A DNA stretch of 64,000 nt. Source: Ctena decussata. Lineage: Eukaryota; Mollusca; Bivalvia; Lucinida; Lucinidae. The notes beneath the pieces were generated by a model. It worked only from the letters and a program-made list of their open reading frames with translations, searched no databases and was not told where the DNA came from. The stretch is taken from NCBI GenBank assembly GCA_963989385.1, contig OZ022508.1:33874166-33938165 (forward strand), given 5' to 3'. Below are positions 31,811 through 42,967 of the stretch, piece after piece. A program made the translations under genes and the position numbers. Every line of letters starts with the position of its first letter. The stretch's first letter is position 1.

Positions 31811-32048
31811 TGAGCCGCGACACGACAAAACCAACAATGTGGTTGTGCGCCCAGCGCAGACTCAGATGAGCCTGAGCATCCACTTAGTTGGCTCTGACTC
31901 TTTGCTTGTCGCTCAGAGGGTAGCAAAGGGTCTAAGCTACCTCCATGCGGACAGCGAAGACTCTGATCAGACTGGGCGGATGCCCAGGCTGATCTGAGTC
32001 TGCGCTGGGCGCACAACCACATTGTTGGTTTTGTCGTGTCGCGGCTCA
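31811..32048. mobile_element. Foldback element, GAGCCGCGACACG family (copy 7)
   Basis: Intact copy. The flanks are AGTT on both sides (ACAGTT-GAGCC...GGCTC-AGTTG). Because this differs from the usual ATTT, it supports a true 4-bp target duplication rather than a fixed extension of the termini. Confidence 0.92.
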
Positions 32049-32215
32049 GTTGACTTTCGTTATATCAAACACTGGCATCTCAAAGATTCCTCTTATATCT
32101 AATTATACACTTCGGACATATTCCTATCCTACTTTACATCAATAATTCTGAACTCCGGATATCTCAAACTACTAATACTTAAAGTATATTTTCTAAGATA
32201 GATAGTTGTCTTTAT
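32049..32215 (-). repeat. Dispersed repeat, GAGATATCAGTGTTTGAG family
   Basis: Reverse-orientation copy: ATATCAAACACTGGCATCTC, TCGGACATATTCCTAT, CTCCGGATATCTCAAA. Confidence 0.6.
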
Positions 32216-33373
32216 GATATTGGTACTTTGTGATAAATTTTGGCTTTGGTATATCGGGAGCTGACTGAATCTGGCGCAGGAAAGAATTCTGTAGCACTGC
32301 ATCAGTCTTAACTATTTCTGTAGAACAATTAGAATTGTTAATTGTACCACCTGTCTTTTTATGATTAATCATCAATATTTAACAAGCTATACAACCCTTT
32401 AGTTCGCTTTGCTCGACACAATGAATATTTCATACAGCAACAATGCTGCAATGCTGGCCGATAAGAGGGAGCGGAAACCATGGTATTTATTGCTTCCTGT
32501 TTGCTCACAGGGATCTATAGTGGCAAATTGTGGCTACGATAATTCTTACGGTCACGCAATAGCATTGATTTTATCTGGCCTGCATTAATATTTATAGAAT
32601 TGGTGTTAATTGCATTAGAATAGCATGGCAGTAATTAATTCTGAAAGAAAGAAGAATATATCCATTCTGCCTGGTGGCAGTGAGCATATGGCGTTTTACT
32701 TTATATAACTTCTATGACTTAGTCAAACTGAATCTGATCTTGTCATTCTTTGCCGGATTTCTTGTACTGTTTTGATAATGCTACTTTGAGATATCTTCGA
32801 CTATAAGATATCGAGAGTTCAGTGTACTTGCAACTGCATCAGACCTTGACTGGATGGCAAGACTAATTACTGGATAGTAACTTCCACCAATAAAATTCTA
32901 AATCGCTGCAGGTGCAAATTTTCGTTTGAACTGTATTGATGCTTTCAATGCAAATCCATTTGGACAAACACGTCTTCCGTAAACAAATTGCATATGGTCT
33001 TAAAATGGATTGCTGGCAGTGTCGATATTTCTCTACAAGTTAATGAAATACCAGTGAGCCCCGAAGGAATACGACTTTCAATCAAGAGAAAATGTTCAAA
33101 TGTTTGCGGAAAGAAGCAATAATCACGCGACATCAGCATCGGGTCCTGGTAAAAAATACTTCATGCTCAAATGATATTGAAATCTCAATCGGAATATGTT
33201 GTAGCATTATATTAGTGTGAATGGACATACTATCACTGTCCTTTTCATTTTCACTCCGTTTCAAAATTAGGTTTGACTCCAAACGAAAGAATAACGAGCG
33301 TCAACTGTATACTTAAATATATAGTTCGACACCTGACCTATCCGTTTACCCCATCTAAGTTCACTCTTGTCGA
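32216..33373. other. Non-coding; ATTA-rich candidate element
   Basis: No gene. About 32560-32650 has closely spaced TTAATTGCATTAG and GTAATTAATTC, homeodomain-type sites, within unique-looking sequence. Confidence 0.35.
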
Positions 33374-33657
33374 TTGATGTTGTTGTTTTGTTGCTTTACG
33401 TCCACGGTAAACAGCTATGGTCATGTCGAGACGATCAGTTAACCTAACCACACTATTCCTGGACACGCTTAGAGCTCCTAAGCGGTTAACCAGTGTTAAG
33501 TGCACATATTTTCGCCAGTAACTGACAACTGCCCTTCTTGAATCAGCGGAAAAAAAAACGAAAGTAAGTGGCCGGACCGGGTATTGAACCCGGGTCCTCT
33601 GGCTCTCGACTTTTAATTCAGACGCGCTACCGACTGCGCTACGCGGCCCGGCTATAG
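33374..33657 (-). mobile_element. tRNA-derived SINE (copy 1)
   Basis: The tRNA-like head on the minus strand starts near 33650 (GGCCGCGTAGCGCAGTCGG, box A) with a box-B-like GGTTCAATACC. A body follows that is collinear with 35418-35689 (CAGTTAACCTAACCACACTA in plus orientation), then TTTACGTCCACGG and an ACAACA tail. A possible 7-bp flanking repeat TTGTCGA lies at 33367 and 33658. The anticodon stem is broken; the loop would read TAA. Confidence 0.8.
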
Positions 33658-34554
33658 TTGTCGAAGTATTATTGCAAAGTACATGCATTAATGTGTATGG
33701 GCACATCTCTATATTTTCGACCTATTTTACAAAGAGTGATAAGTTTTGTGACCTCCTGTTTGCTCTCCTCTGAGATGTGTAACCCTTCCAAAACGCTGTC
33801 ATTTCTCAAAACTGAATTCGTTCCTGTAGGAGCAAAATATTTCAATTTAATGATGACCTCATTTAGAAGGGACGCAAAAAGGTAACGTCAGCGTTCCCTC
33901 CCCTAATATGTATCCTTTTCTATTAAAATAAGGATAGTAAAAGTGAAATGTCTCTAAAGAATTAAAGTTGAAATTGTTCTCTATACATATGCACTGCCCT
34001 TTTAAAAGCGCTTGATAGAAAAAGTGTAAGGATACATTGCTGATATGATTTGAAAAACACTTGTCGTTGGTCGGTTACATCCTTAATCAAAATCGTAATG
34101 TTGCACTGCGGAAACCGGTGCCTTCACGACAGACTGGCACATTTCATTACATGGTGACAGAGACTCGTTATATTACGTCTTGTATTGAACGTGTCAGGAA
34201 AGAGATAACTTTTATTGTTTTAGTAGTGAAAGAGACATTTATTTCGTGAAGATATTGACCTTAATTAATTTTCTGGAATGATTCCATCGACTCACGGACA
34301 TTAATGTCTGCTGCAGCTGGCTTGATTCTTAGGAAATGTAAGAAGCGAGTTTGCCCTTGTTCTTGTTCGTGGTGTGTGATTTTATATAAATTACACAGCG
34401 ACGAGTAGTCGAAGTTCAGATCTCAAAGCAGCCCTGAAAATGTACCTCATCATGCCAATCGCCAGTTTAACATACTCAGATCAGTCTGCACTATCTTGAC
34501 GGAATCACCGTTGTTTTCAGTCAAGTATCTTGGTAGTCTAATGAATATAGACGA
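33658..34554. other. Non-coding; GGGAAGCAA-type repeat and ATTA-rich block
   Basis: No gene. About 33730-33920 carries the diffuse repeat. About 34250-34330 (CTTAATTAATTTTCTGGAAT, GACATTAATGTC) is unique here and could be regulatory. Confidence 0.4.
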
Positions 34555-34765
34555 TTAACCCTTAAAGCGCCGAAAATTAAAATTGTTGAATTGGCAAACA
34601 GTGTAGATCCAGATGAGGTGGCTCATAATGAGCCAACTCATCTGAATCTACACTGTTTGCCCTCTAGTGTTCAAATTCTCAATATGCTATCGCTTGAACG
34701 AGACATTTTTTGAAATCCTGCAGACGTAAATTTTGTCGTCTGCTTTTTGGCGCATAAATGGTTAA
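34555..34765. mobile_element. MITE, TTTAACCCTWAA family (inverted orientation)
   Basis: 211 bp. Ends TTAACCCTTAAAGCGCC and TTGGCGCATAAATGGTTAAA. The central hairpin GATCCAGATGAGGTGGCTCA is near-perfect. The whole element is the reverse orientation of 4728-4939 at high similarity, so both are relatively young. Confidence 0.8.
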
Positions 34766-35329
34766 AACAAAGAACTCGAACAAACTTGGCAGACTGATCA
34801 GATTCTATACGGTTGAGCGCACTGAGAAGTTTTAGGCAACTACATTTTGTATTTGGAAACATATTTAGGGCAGGCATTTTTACCACCGTTCCGAATAGGG
34901 CTAACCTCTTTCAGGAAATCATTTGCTCCTATGTAAGTAAATTCTTTCCTTTAGGTGTATCCGGATTTTAGTAGGGCACTGTTGGCAAGGGAAGCAAGCA
35001 GGAAGTCTGATAAATTGTTCACAATTGCAAAGATAGTGTACACTATGAAAGCAAAGCCATCCAGGCATCTTAAGGTGGTGATTTGTGGTAATAAAAATCT
35101 AAATAAAACCATAAGAAATAACGTTGCTCCCTAAAATTAAGAAGATTGCTTACTTTTGTTGTTCTCCACAATTAAGAATACAAATAAGAGCGACATTCTG
35201 TTCGCAAAAAAGCGTTTTGTAAGAAAAGATCAAAGAGAAATTTTGTGCGCGAAAATCTAAAAAATATAGAAAACGAAAAAGAAAATAACGTCGTTATTGA
35301 AAATATAGTTAGGTCTGAAGGAACTTTAA
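34766..35329. other. Non-coding stretch
   Basis: No gene. About 34905-35080 has the diffuse GGGAAGCAA repeat. Confidence 0.5.
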
Positions 35330-36585
35330 AGCATTAATAGCTGCAAAAGTATAATCTATCAGGGGAGATAACTCCGTAATTAATACATTCATAGTTATCT
35401 AACACTTATCAAGGATTGGTTGGTTGGTTGATTTGATGCTTAACGTCCACGGTAAACAACTAAGGTCATGTCGGGACGGTCAGTTAACCTAACCACACTA
35501 TTCCTGGGCAGGCTTAGACCTCCTAAGCGGTTAACCAGTACTAAGTGCACATACTTTCGCCAGTAACTGACAACTGCCCTTCTTGAATCAGCGGAAGGAG
35601 AAACGAAAGTATGTGGCCAGACCGGGATTCGAACCCAGGACCTCTGACTTACGAGTCAGGTGCCCTACCGATTGCGCTACCCGGCCCGGCACTTATCAAG
35701 GATTTCCTAGGTCAAGCAGTTCAGAAGTTGGAAAAATGCCAAAATCAAACAATGACAATAAGTCTATCAGATTTTATGCAATTTTCCAAATAGTATCTCA
35801 GGTAATCTATCCCATACTCAACCAGTATTCCAAATAGCAAGGCTGTAGCTCCATACCTTTTGAGATATCTTGCTAACAAGATATTAATCTCATATTTAAG
35901 AAGGGACATAACTCTTAAAAGGGGCATTACTCGGAAGAGAAAAAATATGTATCAGCTAGTTTTTCACGAGGAACCAGTGATGAAATTTCAAAACCCTATG
36001 CCGATTGGTTCTAGAGTTTAAAAGCTGCATAAGTATGGATTATCAGGTTAAATAACTCCATTATTAATGCATGCAGAGTTATTTAACCTTTACTAATTAT
36101 TTAATTATCAAGGACTATAATTTTATTAAAAATTAACTTCCTAGGTCAAGCAGTTAAGAAGTTGGAAAACGCCAATTTCAAAAAAGGGCCATAAATCCAT
36201 CAAAATTTTACGGAATTCTCCAGAACGCTAATCAGATAATTGACTACTCATACTCAATCAGTATATCAAATATCAAGGCCATAGCTCAAACACTCTTAGA
36301 GGTATCTTGCAAGATATTCATCCCTTTTTTTGTATAAGGGGCATTATTCTAAAAAGGGGCATAACTCAGAAAAGAAAAACATATTTTCAGGTATTTTTTC
36401 CATGAGGAATCCATATATGAAATTTCAAGACCCCTAGCACGCAAGGCTCCAAACTGATAGCAGGCATTAAAAAGTGTGACGCACGAACGCACACACGCAC
36501 GTACGAACGAACGAACGAACGGACAAGTCAAAAATAATATGCCCCTCCAACTTTTCAAAAGTTGGTTGGGGAGCATAAAAAGTCA
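35330..36585. mobile_element. Tandem-monomer element with microsatellite and terminal hairpin
   Basis: Two ~660-bp monomers share blocks AGGTCAAGCAGTT, CAATCAGTAT-like, GATATCTTGC and AGGGGCAT. They are followed by a (ACGA)n microsatellite at about 36480-36521 and a hairpin CCCCTCCAACTTTT / AAAAGTTGGTTGGGG. The first monomer is split by a SINE at 35418-35689. Left boundary uncertain. Confidence 0.6.
35418..35689 (-). mobile_element. tRNA-derived SINE with target-site duplication (copy 2)
   Basis: Minus-strand head GGCCGGGTAGCGCAATCGG, box B GGTTCGAATCC, anticodon loop reading TCGTAA (Thr CGT-like with one base lost from the arm), then the same body as 33374-33657 and an (AACC)n tail. The 15-bp direct repeat CACTTATCAAGGATT lies at 35403-35417 and 35690-35704. 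The second monomer of the host element supplies the uninterrupted site. Confidence 0.9.
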
Positions 36586-37002
36586 CTTGCTAATTTTTGT
36601 GAATATCTATTGTATTTTCAGCATTGTATGCAGATTTTTGTTATTACTGCAAATCAGAGACTATCAGCACCTTAAAGCATCTTTTTGAAATGCATATTTA
36701 TTCAAATTTCGTCACGAAATCTTACTCCATTATTAAATGCACTACCGTTGTCACTCCCCATGAGTTCTATATTAAGGATACACTAACTGACATGACTCTT
36801 CCTTTCACAAAGATTAATTAATTTCCTATATCCATCTTCCTGTAATTAAAATTCAATGCTCTGATGATACTTGACAAGTTCAACTTGATTGATCTTTTAC
36901 GTTGCCATGCAAGAATTATTGATTGTACTTTCATGTTATTATGTACATGTAGGCTGCATGCATAACTTGACCAGAGATGATGTGTAATAGAACAATTCTT
37001 AG
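36586..37002. other. Non-coding stretch, no gene seen
   Basis: No gene or clear repeat. Confidence 0.5.
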
Positions 37003-37193
37003 GTTAACCCATTTATGCTTAGTGGACGCTTCTATTCTTAAAAAATAGATGGGTCTAGGCATCATTTAAGGGATGGTTAAGTTCGTTTATTTTAAGGAGA
37101 AATAACTATATCTTATGCAAATACTGTAAACCCTGATCAGACGCCGCGGTTTGTTCTGGTTTTTTTATGGAACGCTGGGCATTAAATGGTTTA
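37003..37193. mobile_element. MITE, TTAACCCATTAATGC family
   Basis: Left end GTTAACCCATTTATGC, right end GCATTAAATGGTTTA; internal block CCCTGATCAGACGCCGCG. The better-preserved relative is 53688-53929. Confidence 0.65.
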
Positions 37194-38049
37194 AATATTT
37201 TCTTTTGCGCAAGAAATGATGTCTTATATTTTAAGCAGTATGGGTACCGTTCCAGTTTAGAGCCGTCAGCCATGTTCACTACGGGAAAGCACTTTTCTGA
37301 CTTCCTGTTTGCTTCCTTAGACAGCGATGCCTTTCAAAAATTGGACCATCTTTTAACGGAGACAATTTTTCCAAGGGGAAAATGTTGACAGCTACTGAGA
37401 AGGGCATCAAAAGCGCAGAGTTGCTCCCTCTTAAAGGGTGTGCATGCATTTTAAATGAATGCAATAAGTTCAACTCATTAAGGACATTTCACAAAGACTT
37501 ATTTCAAATCCACAATTCAAAACTTTGAGGTAATTGAGTACACAATCAAGGGGAGAAACTCTGACATTTTAATATAAGTATATTTTCAAACGGGGGCTGA
37601 CACTTAAAAAAATTATGTTATCTACCCTTGGAGAAAATCTTTCCTTTAAGTGCCGACTTTGTTTTGGTCGGGATTCTACTTTCATTTTTGCAAACAGGAA
37701 ATCAGATAAATGTTCTGATTTTGCAAAAATGGTGTGGGAACAAAGTAGTATACCCATGGACCTTCAAAGGTAAATAAATCATAATTCCATCACTACGAGC
37801 CACTGATTTTTTACTAAGTAGTTCGTGTCTCGCACTTGAACGTTTTAAATCATTGTTGTGCCCGACGGGTCCAAAGGTGTAAAATACATGATCAAACGTT
37901 GGAATACCTTGCTAGATGTGTGACTGAATTATGACCCTTTGTCCAATTTGCCCTCTTTTCAACTTTTAAAGCGTTTATTTTCGAGAGTTGAGAGTGGGAG
38001 AGAAAGTTAGCAAACAGAATGTGCCAAAACATCAGTATTTGAATTGATG
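37194..38049. other. Non-coding; two diffuse GGGAAGCAA-type repeats
   Basis: No gene. Copies at about 37265-37465 (TTCCTGTTTGCTTCC) and, inverted, about 37610-37770 (GCAAACAGGAAATC). Confidence 0.5.
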
Positions 38050-38248
38050 TAGGCGCCCCGGTAGATAAGTAGGTGAAACGCTGGCCTGTTGGTCTAGCGG
38101 TCCCGGGTTCGATCCCCGCTTGAGGCAAGAATCTTTTCAAATGCAAACGGAGTTCCACTGCCCACAACTTTTCATTATCCATCGTCCTGATATGACCGAA
38201 ATACAATTGAAAAGGACGTAAAATCGCAAGTCATTCATGTAAATTTTA
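38050..38248 (+). mobile_element. tRNA-derived SINE, second family (copy 1)
   Basis: A head with box B GGTTCGATCCCC, then TTTTCAAATGCAAACGG, GTTCCACTGCCCACAAC, CATCGTCCTGATATGACCG and CGTAAAATCGCAAGTCATTC. It is collinear with 63741-63943. The box A region is degenerate and the tail is not a clean simple repeat. Confidence 0.75.
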
Positions 38249-38289
38249 AACTCATGTCCATCTATTTCAATGGACAACTTAATGCAATC

Positions 38290-38996
38290 TACACTGCTCA
38301 AAATAAGTAAGGGATATTAAGACATTTAAGGCAGCAGAAGTAAGGAAAGTAAGTAAATGAATATTAAACTGTTATAATTCATAAAACAAATATTCATAGA
38401 CCCTCAATATGAAAATTGAAACGATTAAGCTTGTCACGTGATCTAGAGTAAATTGGAAGTAGACAAGGGGTTGACACCCAAATTTCACACGAATCCAGCG
38501 CAGCAATGACTAATAGTTTTTATGCAAACTTTATTAAGACAGGCGCCTATTGCCTCAGTTAACAAGGTACAGATACTTTTTTCATGTGGTTTTATCACAG
38601 GAGAAAATGATAGGCGTAAAAGATACCATTGTGTGGTGAATTGTCACACATATGGGGACATTTGTAACGGCCCTACACCTTAGATAACGCAATAAAGCCC
38701 ACCAAAGTGGGTGTTTTCAGTTTGGAAAAGTATGGAGAATTTTGTTATTCACAGAATCTGAGGGTCCAAAAGAATTATTTTCGCCGATGTGAAATTGAGG
38801 TGTAGACCCGATAGTCCTTTATGTGCTGTTCTAGGTCACATTACCTGCATTGACTGTTTCTGTTTTAGTTGAATTTTGTTACATGTACTTGAATAGTGCT
38901 CTGTCAATAAACAACAATAAACTAACCCAGCCATTATTATTAATTTTTGTACACGCTTCTATGTCATAATATCCCCTACTTTTTGTGAGCAGTATA
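38290..38996. mobile_element. Tc1/mariner-type MITE
   Basis: Terminal repeats of about 27 bp: left TACACTGCTCAAAATAAGTA then GGGATATT; right, read inward, TATACTGCTCACAAAAAGTA then GGGGATATT. TA at both ends suits a Tc1/mariner target. About 706 bp with no transposase frame, so non-autonomous. A left-half copy lies at 58481-58690. Confidence 0.75.
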
Positions 38997-38999
38997 TAT

Positions 39000-39278
39000 A
39001 AGAGCCATGACCTGACAAAACCAACGAAGTGGCATCTGCGCCCAGCAACGACTCAGAAAACCAACAAAGTGGTTGTGCTCAAAGAGCAGACTCAGATCAG
39101 TCTTGGCATCCGCCCAGTCTGATCATAGTCTTCGCTGTCCGCATGGAAATAGCAGAGACACTTAGCTACCCCTTAAGCGCACAGCAAAGATTCTGATCAG
39201 ACTGGGTGGATGCCAAGACTGATCTGAGTCTGCGCTGTGAGCACAACCACTTTATTGGTTTTCTCGTGTAGCGGCTCA
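39000..39278. mobile_element. Composite GAGCCGCGACACG foldback (copy 8)
   Basis: Contains two left-arm starts: a first, 'GGCATCTGCG' type that is cut after about 55 bp, then GAAAACCAACAAAGTGG restarting a 'GGTTGTGC' type. The remaining element has arms that differ from consensus in a matched way (CAGTCTTGGCATCC with GGATGCCAAGACTG; GTGCTC with GAGCAC). Confidence 0.82.
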
Positions 39279-39781
39279 ATTATGTAATCAATGTTATTGC
39301 GTGTCATTCAGAACTATAGCCCTTATTTGCTTATATAGCTCCCCTCTGAGCAATCAGGAAGCGATAAATACCACAGATTACAGTCCCCACTTATCAGCCA
39401 GGACTGCATGAACGAGTTCTTGTGTTCAGCAAAGCCTGTTTCGTCGAATGATCTAACAATTGATATGCGTTGTTAAAATGGATGGTTAATTATACAAAAA
39501 GGTGGCATAATTTCCACAATTATTCTATAGAAATTATACAGTGTATTGGGATCACAATACTATCCAGCACTTATTCCCACGTCGCATTCAATACGCGTAA
39601 CACACGTCAAGGTTTCGTTCTTTTTATGTGTGTGTGTGGAGGGGGGGGGGGGGGGAGGGGGCGGAGTGCGTGATACTGTCAAGAAAATTTCACTTATATT
39701 CAGCCGAAATATGATGAAAACTGGCTCTCCTGGGAAAAATCATGGGACCATTTCAAACACTCCTTGAATATTTAACTTGCG
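39279..39781. other. Non-coding with G-tract
   Basis: No gene. A poly-G tract lies at about 39638-39661. Confidence 0.55.
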
Positions 39782-39872
39782 CACCGACTGAGGCTCGAAC
39801 CCACAGCGGTTAGAGAAGCACACTTTATGAGCCAGCGATCATATTCACAAGGCCACAAAGGCCCGATCTTTT
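39782..39872 (-). repeat. tRNA-like (Ser/Leu-class) SINE head
   Basis: On the minus strand: GGGCCTTTGTGGCCTTGTG (box-A-like), a loop with CTCATAAA, an extended variable region, and box B GGTTCGAGCC. The size and extra arm suggest a class II tRNA origin. The acceptor ends do not pair well, so it is a derived sequence. Confidence 0.5.
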
Positions 39873-40083
39873 GTGTAAGGTGTGTTCTAATGCAAAGTTT
39901 TAACATCTCTGTCTGTCAGAAACACACCTCAAAAAAGGGTTTCTAAGAACAACAGTCGAACGTGCAGCTTACTGAGCGGACGCTAACGTCAGTGCACTAA
40001 TTCAAATTTCATGATACCTGTCATTTTCAGAAAAGCATGCACGAATTTTGCTTGGTTGGATATCGATGTAGAGTGTTTACAAA
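39873..40083. other. Non-coding stretch, no gene seen
   Basis: No gene. Confidence 0.45.
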
Positions 40084-40288
40084 TGAGCCGCGACACGAGA
40101 AAACCAACAAAGTGGTTGTGCGCCCAGCGCAGACTCAGATCAGCCTGGGCATCCGTCCAGTCTGATCAGAGTCTTCGCTGTCCGCATGGAGGTAGCTTAG
40201 ACCCTCACTACCCTTTAAGCGCTTACTGAAGAGTCTGATCAGACTGGGTGGATGCCAAGGCTGATTTGAGTCTGCGCTGGGCGCACAA
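40084..40288. mobile_element. Foldback element, GAGCCGCGACACG family (copy 9, truncated)
   Basis: Intact left end; the right arm stops at GGGCGCACAA, so the last ~30 bp including the right terminus are missing. Confidence 0.87.
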
Positions 40289-40844
40289 GAAAAAACTCTT
40301 AATTGTTAATTTTCTCTTTGCTAAAATGCTAAAGAAGTTCATGAGACAGTGTCGTTAACGCATTCTTATGTCCTTATTTTTTAAGATCTACTATTCAGTG
40401 TAGTCTGTATAACCTGATTTCTAGAAAGGCATTGGTAGCCAGATGCTCTGTAAAGTTTACTGAAATTTTGGAAAACGCATTCGTTTCTATAACTAATTCT
40501 GAAATCTTCGACTGTTGGCACTTCCCTGACTCTACCATATAATTTACTCACTGCTACAGAGCAAACCCTAATCAGACTGCTCTAAAGAAGCAGTCTGATC
40601 TGAGTATACACCTTTTTTCAGACGTTTGTCCGAATATGTAGGGAAACACGGTATTGGCAGGTCCATAGAGGAAGGACAGAGGAAATAATTCTATTGTTAT
40701 TGATTGAATGTCAACATTTACACAACATACATTTCCTTGTGGAATGTTCTTATCGCCAGGTTATGAAATTATTTTTGCAATTGTTTTTTATCGGAAAAGA
40801 CGGAACATTTAGCGTATTTCAGCAGCAGCCATAGATAAAACGTA
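40289..40844. other. Non-coding stretch
   Basis: No gene. About 40560-40615 (CCCTAATCAGACTGC / GCAGTCTGATCTG) is a small hairpin related to the internal block of the TTAACCCATTAATGC MITEs. Confidence 0.45.
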
Positions 40845-41097
40845 AAGGTAAAGGTTACCCATAGCGTAATAGCCGTAGGGGCAGTGGGGGTTAGAGACCC
40901 ACTGTATCTTGGGCACAGCTGATGAAAGGCGGAGCCCATCTCTCTCCTTTCGTTGCCTTGCCCTTCTCTAATTCGACACTGAAAGTACCCATTTACTGCT
41001 GAGTTGACAGAGAGAGTTTTCCAGCTGTCGGATGGCGACAGTGAGCCGCGAACTCACGACCTTCCGGCAACTTTTCGCACAATAACCGAGCCAGCCA
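40845..41097 (-). repeat. SINE-like dispersed repeat
   Basis: Shared with 15965-16085 over the first ~115 bp. The right end, read on the minus strand, has GAAGGTCGTGAGTTCGCGGC, which resembles a box B region, so it may be the head of a degenerate tRNA-derived SINE. Confidence 0.5.
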
Positions 41098-41348
41098 TAG
41101 ATACAACCCTTGTATATAAGTTACAGTAGGCTATTAGGCATCAATGAAGAAGAGTAGACTCCGGTGAGTCGGCTCAAATGAGCTTGTGTTAAGATGGATA
41201 TGTCCACTTTCAAGGAAAGCAACTCTGGTCTTTCATTTTTGCAGCCCATCTCGATTTCGGATACCCAATTTGGAGAGCTATGTTGATAACTATTTGCATT
41301 TTATCTGTTATGTGAAAACAATCATTGTCATAATTTAATCATTAAATT
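41098..41348. other. Non-coding stretch, no gene seen
   Basis: No gene. Confidence 0.45.
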
Positions 41349-41586
41349 TGAGCCGCGACACGACAAAACCAACAATGTGGTCGTGCGCCCAGCGCAGACT
41401 CAGATCAGCCTGGGCATCCGCTTAGTCTGATCAGTGTCTTCGCTGTCTGCAAGGAGGTAGCTTAGACCCTTAGCTACCCTTTGAGCACTGAACAAAGAGT
41501 CTGGTCAAATTTGGTGGATGCCCAGACTGATTTGAGTCTGCGCTGGGCGAACAAGCACATTGTTGGGTTTCTCGTGGCGCAGCTCA
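41349..41586. mobile_element. Foldback element, GAGCCGCGACACG family (copy 10)
   Basis: 238 bp, right terminus mutated (CGTGGCGCAGCTC). ATTT lies directly outside both ends. A minus-strand frame crossing the right end is spurious. Confidence 0.88.
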
Positions 41587-42109
41587 TTTTGATTTCAACT
41601 TCTACTGCTTGAAATGTAAATGAAAGTTCGAAGCCAAATATAAAATGAAATTGTGTTTGTAAATCACTGTACCACCAAGCTGGCACCAACCATATGCTTG
41701 ACTCTCGGGAAGGCTCATGCTTAAGTCATAAAAGAGGCCAAAATCAAGTAAATATAAATAAAGTATGACCAAACGTTAACCAGGTCATCTGCATTTATGT
41801 TTTAATTGTATACCAAATATACAGATTCTAGCTTATGCGATCTCTAGATATTTTGTTCAAGAGGTTGTTCCAATGTTAAACACCCACACATTTACAAAAT
41901 ATGATCGGAGTTTATGGTAATCAACTCATTAGTGTTTAATGTATACCAGAATAATAATGAAATATTGGTTAAAATTGAATACAAATATCTACACTTTAGT
42001 TTGTAACCCTATGCTAAATATCAAGCGGGTCTCCGAATATTTTGTACACCAGGTCGTTCCGATGTGAACTGACTAATTCGGAAAGAGGCATAGCTCAAGC
42101 AAATATATG
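41587..42109. other. Non-coding stretch, no gene seen
   Basis: No gene or clear repeat. Confidence 0.45.
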
Positions 42110-42650
42110 GCTGTCGAGTCCTCATCCTTGCTTCATCACGGTCTTTTCTTGATCTTAATTGTTGACCGTGATGACTCTCTGATGAGTTAGGGGACCTCCA
42201 TACGAACCGAACTATCAACTAAATGTGTGCACCGCAGCGGAGGGAGAGGGTGAAGGTTTGGGCCCAGTAAAACCGGTTTAAACCCCCCCCAGTAGTTATT
42301 ACTGACCGTCCCAAGGCGGTACTTTTGTTGCGGTTGCATTTGTTTTATGTTCGGTGCTGTTTAATTTATTGTGTTCTCAGTTTAATCCTTCTATCATAAA
42401 AATAGAAAATAGGTAAAAATAATTGTTAAATGTTTTTTATATAATTTGCTTAGTCCGTTGTAATCCGTCTGTTGGTCTAAATTATTTAGTTCAATAAAGA
42501 TAGCTGAGTTGCCATCTATTTGGGAAAGAGCTGCTGACTCGGCTTATCACTTGTAATTTATTGTTTGTTGGGATGTCTTTGTCAATCTTTCCCTTTGATG
42601 TTGGGGATAGGGTTTGGGATCTGATTCAGTCAGTTTCTGAAGTGTGGTTA
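42110..42650 (+). repeat. Strand-asymmetric repeat (T/G-rich orientation)
   Basis: Inverse of 48540-49195: GAGTCCTCATCC, CGTGATGACTC, GAACCGAACTATCAACTAAA, TTACTGACCGTCCCAAGGCGG, GGGAAAGAGCTGCTGACTCGG. The reversed base bias confirms that the asymmetry belongs to the element. No ORF with a domain. Confidence 0.65.
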
Positions 42651-42926
42651 CTCTTTAAATTTATATATGAAATTTGGAGTCGCTGGCAAAACAAGTGTCA
42701 GCCTTTTTGGAACTAAAACTAGAGAATATTTACCATGGCAATTAAAACATGTTTTAAAAACACTGACGTCGTTGAAGACCTTATAGAGACACTTATTAAT
42801 AAGGCAACTCAAAATGATTGCCAGATAGTGTAAAAATTAAAAAAAATAGGCGTACTATGTATCTCCAAGATTGTTTATCTGGTCTAAGTATTCAACAACT
42901 TATAGTAAAAAGCGAATTCATTTTTG

Positions 42927-42967
<41 letters not shown>

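Noticed and set aside
33577..33657. A tRNA-Leu gene
   Set aside because: Box A and box B are recognisable but the anticodon stem is mismatched and the sequence continues into a SINE body.
35583..35837. An 84-codon frame with an RPGFEPRTSD-like string
   Set aside because: This string is the usual translation of a tRNA box B region in SINEs, not a protein.
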